Source: Sphagnum magellanicum
Taxonomy: Eukaryota; Streptophyta; Sphagnopsida; Sphagnales; Sphagnaceae
Direction of reading: 5' to 3'
NCBI GenBank assembly: GCA_021904315.1
Contig: CM038911.1
Location: 6,235,390-6,299,389 of the forward strand
DNA length: 64,000 nt
The translations under genes were made by a program, and so were the position numbers. Numbering within the stretch: position 1 is the first letter of the stretch; every line of letters begins with the position of its first letter. This document shows positions 50,101 through 63,800 of this stretch, piece by piece. The notes beneath the pieces are model-generated. The model had not been told where the DNA came from. It was given only the letters and a program-made list of their open reading frames with translations, and made no database searches.

Positions 50101-53100
50101 ATTACTTACACTTTAATTCAACCTGAATAGAATTAAGAGATGACCTGATAATAAGGTTATAGCTGTTTCAGATCTGGCAACTTAACCCATTTTCTAGCAG
50201 ACCAGTTAAGCCTGAACTACCAATAATACTGACTCAACTACTCCACACTTGGCAGAATCTGAAATATATAAACCATGTGAGGCATGCAAATATTGTTTTT
50301 GGTCACATAAAATTGATACTATTTGCACATTTGCTCATTTTTGGCTTATTGGTAATAATCCCAAGAGGTTGCAATAGAAGCCATTCCATGTTCAATTTAG
50401 CTCACACAAGCACTTAGAAGGTACACCCCTGGACAATTGAGTCTGCATCCAGATATGTAAAGGTCAGAGAATCAGGGAAGTCAAGAAGATGTAGATCCTC
50501 TGCAAACACTCCAACAAGGATTGGATTCTGTACACTTCAAAATTGGAGAAAAACTCATGTGAAGAGAAAAAACTTTACATGAGTAACTGCACACCATGCA
50601 CCCATTGGGATACCAATGTCTGGATACCAAACATAAGGAAAAAGTCATCATCAGAGTGCCCAGCAAAGACTTTTGATGCTTGCACCACTTTGAGCTATTG
50701 GAGAGACTCCCGTGTCCTTAGCTCCTCCATGCTCTTTAACCAAAACATATCTAAAGTCAAGGGTTCTCTTGTGAGCCATCAAGACCTTCAATGTATGAGG
50801 CTTCCAGAGAAATGTTGTTGACTGGGGTTTTCTTTAAACTAGCAAAACTACCATTTACTAGGACGGACTACAATTCTTGGCTTAAGATCAGAATTACAGG
50901 CAGTGGTACGAAGAGATGAGAAACCAAAAGAATGCACAAAAAAGAGAGAAGATCCATTCCTCTCTCATTCTCATTTAAGGAGTACTACTGGAACTTCTTT
51001 CACTGGATTCAGAAAACCTCATAAAAACAATCTGTAGACAGGTATCAAACAAGTATAGAGGAAATCAAGGTACCTACCTGACCATCAGCACCAGCAGAAA
51101 AGACCGATCGATGATCAGGAGAAGCAGCTAGTGCCAGGACATCAGCATTGTGCCGAGTTTGCACCTGAATCAGGGTGCCTTGTTTGCCATCCCAAAACTG
51201 GGTGCTACCACTGCTGTCACCACTCACAATGCTCCCATCCCTAAATCACCACACTTCAATGTAAATTCCACCACTTGTGGCTGCAGCTCTGAAGAATATT
51301 GAGCCCACAAAAGAGTCTAGGGCAGAGTAAAGGGGCATATGCAATCCTAATGCCAAAACCACCTCCAAGACACATTATGAATGCCACAATCCTCAAAGTA
51401 CTTTGTTGGATGTGACTCCACCAGAACTCACACAGGTATATCCAGCAGTTCCATGTGGGGAACTTGGTATTTATACTATAATTTTCAGCAAAGACATTTG
51501 TCAAACCTTCATGGAATTCAGGGGAAAACAAGTCACATACCTTAAAACCAACAAGTCCCAAATACATAGATCTGATGCACTCCCCTTGCCTCCAATACCA
51601 GCAGTAATTCTGTAAACTTCACGATTGCTGGCAATATCCCAGCAGCGTATACACCTGCTCAGCAAACAATGTATCTATGAGATTGCAGAGAAAACTCCAC
51701 AAAAACCATTATCCTAGTTGTGGCCAAACCCAACCAACCACGACAAGAATGAGTCTAGTCATAACTTTGTGGGTGCCACTCACAAAGCACCAAACCATCA
51801 GCTTCATCATCAATGCCAGTGACTAGCTGCCACCACTCACCACTAACTTCAGCTCCCAGCGGCGGTGTAGATAAGTATACAATGGTCTGCTCAATTGTCA
51901 GGCAAACAATGATCTGAAAAATCTGCAAAATGAACTTATGTCACATTCCAGAAGCCATGGGAAGACTCAATGTGGACTAGAACTTGGGAGACAGCTCAAC
52001 AAATGCTGAATACCAATACAGCTGTTTCAACAAAATACTGTGTTCTGTATGAGAGGTACAAGGCTTACCCATCCGAGCCACCTCCCAGCACCTGCGTGCC
52101 ATCCCAAGTCCATGCCACACTCAATACTCGACCTGCTCATACACCAACTAGGGGAAACAAATCACCTTCACAATATCATAGCAAACAGTCTAATAGTTTG
52201 ATGATGGAAATTCCAGAACTATCTATTGATTAACAGTGAGCATTATGTCTCTGAAGTTGCAGAGGAATCTATGCAACAATGATTTGACAGTAACATGATC
52301 CTGATCAGTGTTGAGCATAATAGATAGAGAAACTCCAAAGCATCAATGTCAGGCAGTAACATGGCATATTAGAGTTACAAATGAGAAAATGCAAGGGCTT
52401 CTGACTATAGTCCCACACAACATCATTGCTTAATGGAAGATAGCAAACAAGATCTCACCTTTGATGCGTGGCAATGACTGGCTATAGAGCATGCCCGGTT
52501 GCCTATCAGCAACCACAAAAATGCGTACACATCCATCCTCACAGGCAAGTGCCACTTGTTGCTCCCTGTTTTCAGTCTGCTGCTCATCCTCACTACCACT
52601 GATGCTCACATCCTCACTATCACTGCTGCCCTCATCCTCCTTACTACTGCCTGTACTTTGCAGAACCCCATTACTCGTTGTCTTCTTCTGTACTCTTGTG
52701 GTATGCTCTGCAGCCAGCTGCCACACAGAACCACCCATGGACTCCACAACCTCCTGCAAAACCACAAATCCTCCTGAAATCTTAAAAGTATGGTTTGTGG
52801 TCCAGAAGGAAAGATCCAAACTCGGATCACGAAACTCCATGGTGCCTTCACATACAAGTCGGCAAACCTACCTTCGGTTGAAGCGTCCGCAAATCCCATT
52901 CCGTGATAAATCCATCGAGAGCGGCAGAGAATAATCGGCCACGAGGTTCATCCTCATCTTCAGGTTGGCACCATACTAACGACGAAACTGCTGCATCTTT
53001 TCTACCTGCAATCTTCTGAGAAACATCATAACGCATGACATTCAGGCATCAGCTACATATTAGGCTGATCCTTATTCTGGAACACAATCCCCACTCCTCG

Positions 53101-53302
53101 TGAAAAAGAAAAACGCTGATATGTACTCCACAATTCTTACCAATTGACAATGCCAGACAACAGAGCCAGCAGCAACACTCCATATCTCGATGGCTCCATT
53201 CTCCCGCGCCGCTGCTACTACTGTCCCGTCGAAACTGGTCGCCAGAGCTACTATTGCACTCGGCGCCCAGTCTATCTGACAGCATCTCTGAACCTCCAGC
53301 AT
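47140..53302 (-). CDS. UTP4: UTP4/cirhin WD40 protein of the SSU processome (POPCORN-like)
   Basis: Eleven minus-strand exons: 53,302-53,141; 53,015-52,872; 52,753-52,459; 52,132-52,069; 51,654-51,541; 51,240-51,078; 49,729-49,552; 49,414-48,624; 48,476-48,301; 47,889-47,629; 47,464-47,140. All sites are GT-AG and phases close to 890 residues. WD40 text runs throughout: [105 protein letters not shown]. An acidic serine-rich linker (about 140-165) and a long exon 8 with a His/Asn/Gly-rich insert (about 495-525) interrupt it. The C-terminus VLFLGH...VVEKPW...RHVFGT is diagnostic for UTP4/cirhin. UTP4 is a t-UTP subunit needed for early 18S pre-rRNA processing in the nucleolus; Arabidopsis POPCORN (At4g07410) is the plant homologue. 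The seventh intron-6 interval (1.3 kb) holds no extra exon I can support. Confidence 0.95.
51672..51927 (+). repeat. Dispersed repeat in UTP4 intron, copy B
   Basis: About 256 bp in the intron between exons 4 and 5, matching copy A in the KH-gene intron (19,714-19,965). A shorter related fragment ('agaagccatgggaagact', about 51,944) also resembles 'ggaagcaatgggaagact' in another UTP4 intron near 49,853. Confidence 0.65.
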
Positions 53303-53586
53303 TATTGATGCTCTGTGATCTACCCCCCTAGTTGGGTCCTGCTCCTTGAACCGCCAGTCTGATGATCAACACAGATCTCTTCCGCCACGGTGAAGGAAAA
53401 CTGCGTGGGATTCTGGATGCAAGAACAAGAACCGGAAGGTGCTGCAAAGCGCATTGAAACTGCAAAGAGCAAACAACAGGAACGGCAGCAAGCGCAACTG
53501 AGTCCGTGGGGAGGAAACTTGTGGCGAAGGGGAGAGACCGAGCGAGACGACGACGACGACGCCGAGGTTTGTGGTTTACAAGGAGA

Positions 53587-53651
53587 TTAGGGTTTGAAAA
53601 TAGGTAGGCAGCAGCGTTAGGGTTTCCAAAGAGGCGGGCACATTAGGGTTT
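53587..53651 (-). promoter_or_regulatory. Three telo-box motifs upstream of UTP4
   Basis: AAACCCTAA (minus strand) occurs at 53,595-53,587, 53,625-53,617 and 53,651-53,643, that is 285-350 bp upstream of the UTP4 start codon. Telo boxes are established cis-elements of plant ribosomal-protein and ribosome-biogenesis promoters, which fits the function of UTP4. Confidence 0.65.
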
Positions 53652-53659
53652 AACGCGCA

Positions 53660-56600
53660 GCAAGGGTTTTGTGAGCGTTACAGGGCAGCTGTGCACAAAC
53701 AAGCCAAACGTCAGGACCGGCGGGTATGAGAAACACCGACACCGTCGCCGAGCGAGATTTGAGATGCCAGAAGCTCGCGAACATGAGGGGACGAAAAGGC
53801 GCAAAAGAATCCACCCGCAGGAGTAATTTAATCATCGACGCATGGAGCAGAGGTTTTTTCTAGTGGCCAAATTTAGACCTAAAATGTGGAGCTCCTACCA
53901 TAAAGCTTGCAAAATGGGGTTTTCTTTTTAGGGGGCCAAAATCATTAAAAGGCTAGACCTAATGTTAACTAAGTACTTCAGCAACACTTTACATGTAAAC
54001 CCTAAACCCATCATCACACGCGGCAAGCTTGCATATTATAATTAGCCAGATTATAACATGCCCTAACTTTCTTTTTTCTCCTTCGCTAGAATCCCTTTCA
54101 TATTCCTAAATTGTTGCCATCAACTCCTGCACAAAGTTAGGTGAGATCACCAATAGATTTGTACTTATGATGTTCAAGTATATCGCATAGTTAGCTCCTA
54201 GATTGAATCATATTCATGAGTCATTGGAGTAAACTATAGCAAGTTGCAACTTGTTTTGTTGCATCAAGGTCCATATTTTGTCATCCTAGAATTAGATCCA
54301 TTCATTGTGCAATGGGAAAACCTTTGAAGTGCAACTCCATAATTATGAAAATCTTCAAGTTGATGCTGGGTTGTAAGAGCAAATCAAGATTCCTTGAAAT
54401 TCAAATTTAAATTAGAATCCTTCAAAATTTAGACTTGATCCTTAAAAATTTTAACCTTATAATTCATGTTCATTGTAATTTGTTTTATTTTGCAACTTTG
54501 TGTTTTTGTGCACATTACAATGCATGTGTGTCATTCAATGTTTTGCATTATTATTGCATTCAAGTGGTTGTTGTTGTGCAACTTGGAAATTTTGTGTATC
54601 TTTTGTGCATTGTGCAACCTTTAAGCTTCAAGATTCTAGATTTGGTGCTCAAATTTTGTGAAGATGTGTGTTACAGGTTATGAATCATGATGGATGACTA
54701 AGGGTCATAAAATTCGAGCTTTTTTAGATTTTGACAACTCTAATGGACTTTACAAGAATTAAGACGAAATATTTTTCAGGTTTCAAAACTTTCTCCTTCT
54801 TGTAATTGTAACTTGTTTTTCAATGGTTTTTAAACTTGCTCTTTAATTGTCATTGATTGATTTTTTTGTTTTCATTGTTCCTTTCTTTTGAACTTTCATT
54901 ATTTAGCCATCGCATTGCGCACATTCTATGATCATATTAGGAATTGGGGATTTATGTTTTTATCATTATGTTCTTAAAGTTGACTATTCATGTGATGCAT
55001 AACCATCTTGTTTCATCCCATAACCATTGTTGAAACTTGTTATCGATGTCAATATTGAACATGGTCATATGATGAATGGAGTTCATTCACATGAATTTCC
55101 ATTCATGAATTTGTAGTTCATTCATAATGCATTGATAATTATTTATAGTCCATTTATTATTAACTCGTATTTCGTTCCCAAGTTTTTTAGTTCATTCTTA
55201 ATTAATTCATAATTCATTTATAATCAAGAAATTTTTTAAAAGGTTTCATTGGTTGATGGACACATGAAAACCTCCATGAAAGTTTCTTTGAACAAAATTC
55301 TCGAAAGGATAATAATAATACTTTTAATTTGTTCAACATTAGTTTAAAGTACGATCTTGTTCCTTGTTATGTTCCTTTGTTGTTTATGTTTTCATGTTTT
55401 ATCACAATAAATATTTGTTTGCATATTTCATGTTCTTATTTTTAGCATCTTGTGATTTTGTTTTGATTTTTATGTTTTATGTTTGGATTTATATTTAGGT
55501 CTATGTTTATATTATTTGTCTTCATAGTTTTCATGCTTATGAAAAAACCTTGAACCTTTCTCTTGAATCTTCATTTTCAATCATCAATGTTTGTTACCTT
55601 CATGTTATGCATATTCTATGACCATCTCAAAAATCAAGGCTTTGTGTTTTTATGATTATTTTTGAAATTGACTATAGTTATTCACATAACCATCTTGTTT
55701 AATTTGTACCCGTTGTAAAACTTGTTAAAATTTTGAACCTTTGTGAAATATGGTGTTTTTTAAATTTGTCCCCCAAACTTAAAATTCCATCATTATTATT
55801 TTTCAAGATGAAACTATCATTGCCAATGTAATACCATTTAATCATGAAACCCTAAATCCTTCCTCTCCTTCTGATCCTCCTTTTGAAATAAAGATGTGGA
55901 TTTCTATGAAAAAAATAAACAAAAACTTTCATTAATTAAAATCTTATCATACACAAAAAATCATTTTATAACTTGTGTGTAACTAACATGCAATTATATG
56001 TTATATAAAATGGACAAATGTCATAAAATAAAATGGCTGAAATTGATACAAACTTAAATTAATATAAAAAAGTAATAAAAATATAATGTTATTATACATG
56101 CATAGACCTAATTTAAGTTTATATCCTTAATATATATATATATATACATATTTATTTATTTAGGTTATTACACATAATGTTAATAAGCTATATTTAATTT
56201 TATCTTTTTGCAGCCATTCATTATTACTCTAATAAAACTATTAGGTTTTTGTTTCAAAATGTTTGCCTAAATACCACATACTTTGTAATCAAAACATAGG
56301 TGTTAAAAACTATTGAACAACGTCCTTGGTGACATGTGTCCTTCATTTTTGAATCCCCCTTTTTGGTTTCATTCCTTTTACTCATCCTATTCAACAATCC
56401 TTCCTTTAATAGTGGCACACTAGTGGTTGTACTAATTGTATCCATGGGAATCATAGTAAAAAATTAGATTATAAGATTTTCTAACCCAAACTAGAATAAG
56501 GGCAAGTTTAGTTCCAAATCTAGATCATGAAACAAAAAAAAACAAAAAAAAGAACACAACATATGTGAATAAAAATTCAACAAGATTTGATTACAAAAAA

Positions 56601-56785
56601 TAAATAGAACAAGGCTATGACAATAAAACGCACCCAAAATTAATGTTGAACATACTAAAGGTAATGGGGAATTTTACTTCTATTTATACCCATTGGGCAC
56701 CTAGCTTAAGGAAACTCCCAATTTATATGTGGCCCATGTTCACCCATGTGTGCTAATGTGCACCCATGTGTGAACTATGAGTGGA
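53660..56785. other. Intergenic, no supported gene
   Basis: The first ~200 bp are still G+C-richer flank of UTP4; the rest is A+T-rich with no recognisable protein or RNA. An (AT)n tract lies near 56,131-56,147. Confidence 0.6.
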
Positions 56786-57070
56786 TTAAAATTCGATTAA
56801 AAGAACTTATATTTAATTAAAAATGAACTAAAAGTTAATTAAGACTAAACTAAGATTAAACAAAAAGTTAATTAGAAGTGAACTAAAGGTTAACTAAAAG
56901 TGACTACGAATTAATTAAAAGTGAATTGAGAGTTAATTAGAAATGAATTAGGATTTAACTAAAAGTGAACTAAAAATTAACTGAAAGTGAACTATGAATT
57001 AAGTGAAAATGAATTAAAATTTAATTAAAAACTAATTAAGAGTGAACTAAAACTAAATTAAAAGTTAGAT
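56786..57070. repeat. Degenerate ~20-bp oligomer repeat
   Basis: Many imperfect iterations of 'aaaagtgaactaaaagttaatt'-like units. Low-complexity minisatellite next to the fossil chromovirus. Confidence 0.7.
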
Positions 57071-59057
57071 ACAAATTTATTACAAATCATGAATGCACAA
57101 TCAAATGAATGAACCCCATAGCATTGGCATTTGTGACATCACCTCCTTTTCTAATGACGAGTTTTACAAGGAACGAACTTGGGCTTGTATAAATATCATT
57201 GATGAAACTCATGATCCTTCTTCATGGCATTACATAGGTTTTTGATTGGTTCCCAAGTGTGTTCATTCACATCATACCCATGTTAATGAATATAAATCTT
57301 TGAATCCAAAATGTTTTCGACTTCATATTCTTATTCACCATTGCCTTCAATAGGTGGAGGGGGATCATGGATTCTTCCCAAAATGGTAAACACATAGTAA
57401 GGTTCCAACAAAAAAACATGAAACACAAAACGAATTTTCATATAAATTAGAAGCTTGAGTTGGAAAACCACACCATTGATTTGTTTCACAACGAGGAATG
57501 AATTTAATTTCTAATGATCCAACTTCTCTATGGTCTTGTTCTCTTGATATGTTGTTATCAAAGCAAAATTTGGTCCCTAACCTTGAAGTTGGGTTGTTCT
57601 TTCCAATGTTCATTGACATTATCCTTATATCGCTCTTGTGTTTTTTCAAGGTTAGATACAAGTTGAACTTGAAATTTTTTTAACCACATGGTTTGATCCT
57701 CAATTACTTGATTCACAATTTTGTGCACACACCTTGATGTCAAACTTGAAATGCAAACCATGATTAATTGGTTGGTGGGTTAATGAATGCATTATGTTGT
57801 TATAGGTGAATTCTACCATGGCCAAAAGTTCTGACCAATTGTTTTGATAATAATTCGTTGTGCCCCATAAATATTGTTCGAAGACTTGATTGATATGTTT
57901 TATTTGCTCATTTGTGTGGGGGTGAAAAGTTGATGACAACTTCACATTCACACCTAAAAGTTCAAAAAATTGCTTCCAGAACTTGGATGTAAATTGAGGC
58001 CCATAATTAGAAATGATATATTTAGGAAGACATGATACCAAACATGATCAAGGAATAATTTGGCTATTCCTTTGCTAATTATTGTTTTGGTACACAAAAT
58101 GAAATGAGTCATCTTCATCAAACATCCACTACCACCAAGATGGAATCATAATAATTAGAAGGTGGAATTTTTTATGATAAAATCCATGGAAATTGAAAAC
58201 CATGGGGATGTAAGGATTAACAATGGTTGAAGGAGATCATGAGAGTGATGATAATGATTCTTTGTTCGAACACAAACATCGCAAGATCCGAAAAACTCTT
58301 TCACATATTTCCAAATCTTTGGCCACTAATAATTTCAAGATACTAACTCCATGGATCTTGTTGAATCCAAAATGGCCTAAACCAAAACATCGTGCTTAAC
58401 TTAAAGAATTTGAAGTCACATAACGCCATTAAGAACGTACAAAAGACCATCATAATAAAATAATTCGAACTTAACATGATCATTAGAAAAATCTTGGATT
58501 TGATGAAGACTTCTTAATTGGCATAAGATGCCAATAGTGAGAAGGTATTTCAAATCTTCATGAATTTGATAAAAAAAGGTTGTGTCATTAGGAATTACTG
58601 ATAATGCCTCAAGTTAAAGATGCTTAAGCTTGAAAATGACATCACATTGTTATTCATAGGTTGCATTTCCCTCAAGCACAAAGTACAATGCATTAAGTTT
58701 ATCTTGACAAATTATCATGCAAATTCTTCTGGTTTGAATATATTGTGATTTCATGTTGAACTCCTTTAAGCAAATGATGCCACTCTTTAAAGGCATCCAT
58801 GATGGTTAGAAATTTGCGAACATTAATTACGAGAATGAAAGTTGACAAAATGAAAATTAATTATTTTTTCCAAGTTGTGAGAATACAATACCTATTGTAA
58901 AATCGGAAATGTCCATCTCCAAGACAAAAGGTTTGGAAATGTCTCCATGAATCAAAAGTGGGGCAGTTGTGAAAAAAACCTTCAAAGATTGAAAGGCATT
59001 ATTAGCTTCAATTCCCCAAGAAAAATGTTGATATTTTCTAATCAACCAAATAAAAGA

Positions 59058-60134
59058 GTTTAGGGTTTAAGGTTTAAGGTTATGGTATTAGGGTTTAGGG
59101 TTTAGTATGAAAGAATAATGGGTAATGAAACATTAATAAAAGTTAGTAATTTTTAAAAAAAACATTGGACATTTCAAACAAAAGGGTAGATGTAAGCTAT
59201 AGTGGTTCAAAAATGACGAAAGTTTTAGTCCTAAAAGCCCATATAAATGGAAAAAATAATATTAGAATAGAAAAAAATGTTAAATTTCAATGTTGAGTGG
59301 GCCTTACATGGTGATTAATCAATTAATAAAATCCATATGAAAGTTTGCCCATCTAGAAATTGTTTTACAATACATGTTAAGGGGAAAAAAATATCAATCC
59401 AACAAAAATGACCAAGATTGGGACTTCTGAAAATAAGGTTCAAATCTTGTCATTAAAAAATCCATAGTTATTTATTGATTAAAGATTTCTTTGCAATTTT
59501 TTTCAATCCATATTCTTTTTGTCCATCATGTATCATATGTTGAGTCTTTATAAAAAATATTGAGATGAAATCATAATAAAAAATGCATTTGAATGTTAAT
59601 GCAGAACCCAAATTATAGTCCATATGTCGATTTTAAAAATCCATTACTATATGATTAATGTATGTTTATTGAATTTCACCCCTTAATAAATATTTCTATT
59701 TAAGTTGGTAATTTTAATCCATAAATATTGTTGTCAAATTGATGATTTTATAACACATTAATGGCATTTGAATAGAATACATTCTGTAGAAAATCCATAA
59801 GGATGTAAAACGTGAACCACCATAGCTTACATCTACCTAGAAATTGGAGGAGCCCAGTCAACAATGGTCTAAACTTTACAAGGATCCATATGAATGCCAT
59901 TTCCAAAAATGACATAACCCAAAAATTCCATTTCATATTGATGAAATTCACATTTCTTCAATTTGGCGTAAAATTCAACTTCCGAAAGCTTCTCCAAAAC
60001 TAAATGTACATGACATTTGTGGTCCTCCATGTTCTTTGAGAACATGAGGATGTCATCGATGTAATAAACCATGAAATCATCCAAATATTCATGAAAGATA
60101 TACAAATGTTGAAAGGGTTTAGGGTTTAGGGTTA
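59058..60134. repeat. Two short telomere-type tracts inside the chromovirus fossil
   Basis: TTTAGGG-like runs occur at about 59,058-59,103 and 60,115-60,134, the first imperfect. They are too short to mark a chromosome end and, unlike the tract at 44,080, show no flanking duplication. Confidence 0.7.
59185..59837. mobile_element. Nested 653-bp element with 25-bp terminal inverted repeats
   Basis: GGTAGATGTAAGCTATAGTG plus GTTCA at 59,185-59,209 is repeated inverted at 59,813-59,837 with one mismatch. The sequence between is noncoding and lies inside the chromovirus, between its reverse transcriptase and RNase H parts. It looks like a nonautonomous DNA transposon (MITE or foldback). I found no target duplication at its edges, so its superfamily is open. 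Confidence 0.7.
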
Positions 60135-60850
60135 TTATTTCAAGCAAATTGGTAAGGCCAAATGGCATCACAACATATTCAAAATGATTGTAACAGGTTT
60201 TACATGATGTTTTACATTCATCACTTTCTCGAATGCGCACCAAGTTGTATGTTCCACATAGATCAACCTTAGTGTACACCTTGGCATGACTAAGATGGTC
60301 CAACAACCCTAAAATTATGGGCAAAAGGTATCGATTCTTGATGGTGAATTGATTCCAAGATAATCGACACATATTCGTAAAGAGCCATTTTTCTATTTGA
60401 CAAAAGAGGATAGGGGCACTAGCTAAAGACTTGGAATGTTGAATGAACCCCTTTCCAAAGTTTTGATCAATGTATTCACGAAGCGTTACAAGTTTACTTT
60501 ATGACAAACTATAGATGGGTCCGAATAGAGGTTGTCCTCTTTCCACAAAATAAATGGTGCAGTCATATGGTCAATGTTTGGGCAAGGTGTTCACATTTTT
60601 CTTCTCAAACACATCTTTGAATTTGTAATATTAGGAAAGATATCATGTGGATGTGGTTCAACATCTGGTGAGGGAAGAATGTAAATCAAGAATGCGTCTC
60701 CTATTTCGGCAACTTTCATGAATGCTTTTGCTTCAATAAACAAAAGTTTCAAGCACCTAAACATTCTTATACCATCTAGGTCTTTCTTGTGCTTCAAGTT
60801 TTGCATGTTTCTAACAAGGGTTTCACACTCCAAGGGCTTCATGTTGTGGT

Positions 60851-63800
60851 GTTTTAAAATGAAGACTCCTCGTATGCCAATCCATTTGGCATATATATAA
60901 TTTTTATAAAATATTTATATTTCGTATTATTATATTATATAATTATAAAATAATTAGAATTAAGAAATTTTAAATTTTGAATTATTTAATCTTGATTACT
61001 TTCATATTAATTATTTATATCGAATTATTGTATATTAATCACTTTATCTAGATTTTTTTCTTTTGTTTTTTAAAAAATTGAAAGTTTAAAAAATATTCAA
61101 CTATATTTACCTAGGTAGGTAGGAAACTAACACCTACTTACTTGTGTAGGTAGGCAAATAGGTAGGAAATGGAAAACATAGATGGAATGAATAGTCGAAA
61201 AACAATTTCATTTATTTTATATTTTCCATTTAATGGGTCAAACATTTTTTCCGCCATCTCAACTTGGCATATGCATTTCAATGTGATAAATCATGAGAAG
61301 ACATGTTCTTTATCTAGCTTATGAGATGAGGCTCAAAAACAAAACATTTGGGTTAACCTTGTATTTGCACTTTAGTTTTAAATTGAAATGCAATTAAACC
61401 ATTTCCAAAAACCAACTTTAATTAATAATATCATTCTCATACTTTGTCCAAATTTGAAATAAAATTTAAAATGTATGAATATTTTTTAATTATATAATAC
61501 ATTTTATTTATGAAATTTCTGATGAATAGTTCATAAAATATGATGTATCAACATATAATAATGTTATTTTCAAAACCATTCACTATTACATATTGTATTT
61601 AGGAAATACATACAAGTTGTTTAATATTATAATATGAGTTTGATTATTTAATTAAAATATAAATTAATTTGAATATACAAATATTTAAAGAAATGAAATT
61701 TTTACTATAAATTATAACTAAATTTTATATTATATACCATAATCTTATATGAAAAAAAATTGGATAAAAAGAATTGTATTTTCATGGACGAATATTATGT
61801 TTTACATTTTTATGAAGTGAAGCCCACAATAAAAACCTTATATATAATATGTATACATAATTTTATACCATATTATTATATATACATAATATCCATATGA
61901 TACGCGATATACCATTTATTCTATATTTTATTTTAAAAATATTGGATTTTGATTTTTTTTGTTGTAAACATTTTTTTAGCGTTTTATTAAATAAATGAAA
62001 ATAATCTGACTGATTTTCCAGAATTCAAATATATTTTTATTAAAATAATATATTATTCTGATTTAAAACTGATAATATCTGTACATAAACCCACAATAAA
62101 TTATATCATTAATTGGCAAAATAAATAAATTGAAATAAAAATAGTTTACATTAATTTACAATATGAAAAATTGGGTAGATTTGTATTATTATAAATATTA
62201 TGTTAATTAATAATAAAAACTATTAGAATAATATATTATATATTAACTATTTACTATAATTAATTGTTTCATAGAATCCGAAAGTATAATAGAGTATGTT
62301 ACAAAGTTTTATTTTAATTATATATATCTGGAATATCTAAAATTAATATTATTAAAAAAATTTATGAAATATATTCTAGTTAATTGAAATAAGAATATCT
62401 TAAATATTTTTTAGTATTTAAATAGTACTTAAGTTACATAATTACAAATAATATGTTAGTTGATAATAAAATATATTTAAAAAAAAACTTTAATAGTGTT
62501 CCAATTAATTAATATTAAAAATTAAAAATATTATTTTCCATATTTATTTATTTATTTGAATTTTCTTGTAATTAATTTTGTTTCAAAATATTGGAAGATG
62601 TTGATTAATTATAAATTAAATTATATGATTAAATAAATATTAAAAATAATTTAAATATTTAACATTATCTCATGTTATGAATATATATATATAATCAATA
62701 AAATTTAAATTTATACTATTTTAAGATAATCAAATGATTTTTTTTTTAATGTAAATTTTAATTTGATGTAATTCATGATTAGAGATAATAAGGATTACAA
62801 TTAATTGAGAACTTAATCACTACATGTTTTAAATAAAATTTTAAATAATGAATTCATTGTGATGTTTAAATATGACGATCGTGAAGCATCAAATGTCCAC
62901 TATAAAAATATTTTGGATAGGAATATTGGAAAAACTAATGTATTTTGGTCATATAGTACATTAATATTTTAAATTAAATATTAAGAAAATATGGAATGAA
63001 ATCATGAAATTAATTTAAAATGATCTTAGGTAATTGGACATGTAATATATAAAGGAATAAAATTAAGGTAAATAAGTAGTTAGTTAGATAGTTACTTGAA
63101 TGTACGTAAACTACTTACATAATTAGGTTATAAAAATATATTTACATTTTAAATTACCTACTTACCTACATAACTTTGCTATCTTTTTATAATATATTTA
63201 TTATCTTACATTACATATTTAGTTTTCAAATTAGTTACCTAACTTGACATACATACATATACCTTGTTTTTTAAAGCAATGAATGTTAGCAAAATATTTG
63301 AATTACAAACTTAATTTGCTTATAATGGAAAAAGGTGTTTAAAAGTTTAAAACACTAAAATTTTAATATTTAATAATGTACATGTTCATTACATACATAG
63401 ATAATATTTTAAATTCATATTCAAGGTGACTATAGTGGCTAGTTGTACTCACACATATATTAAAATTCATGACTATAGTCAATAACTTAGTAATGTAGTC
63501 ATTTTTTTGTAAAAGAGTCTAATAGTCATAAAAGACATGTCTTATATGATTCTGTGACTAGGGTGAAGATAGTAACACAAAATGTCTTAGTCATGAATTC
63601 CACATTTTGGCGTAGTGAAAATGTTATGAGAGTGATACTTCAAGCTAAATCATCTTTGAAGTGCAAAGGAAAAGGAATAATAAAAAAATAACAAAAAGAA
63701 AAATAAACTTTCCAACTTACAAATTTTTTTTCTTTTTGGACCCCTCATACTTTCACACCTCATAACTTTCTTATTTTTTATTCATTTTAAACAATATAAA

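Larger units (their letters stand above)
57190..60850 (-). mobile_element. Fossil Ty3/gypsy retrotransposon, chromovirus lineage
   Basis: Family parts appear on the minus strand in order. Upstream pol text lies around 60,842-60,591. Reverse transcriptase with the YIDDIL box is at 60,372-59,869, RNase H with FVLEMDISDF near 59,045-58,860, and integrase core (NYGPQFTSKFW...FHPHTNEQ) at about 58,300-57,560. A chromodomain (EYEVENILDSK...HTWEPIKNL) lies at about 57,360-57,207. The pol order plus chromodomain identifies a chromovirus. LTRs were not recognised. The element is clearly broken, with many breaks, and interrupted by another insertion; it looks old. Confidence 0.9.

Noticed and set aside
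59058-60134. Telomere-type runs as evidence of a chromosome end
   Set aside because: Runs are two to four units, interrupted, and surrounded by ordinary dispersed elements.
63425-63617. Complete CACTA-like MITE ending in ttttggcgtagtg
   Set aside because: No matching left terminus or target duplication was found upstream.
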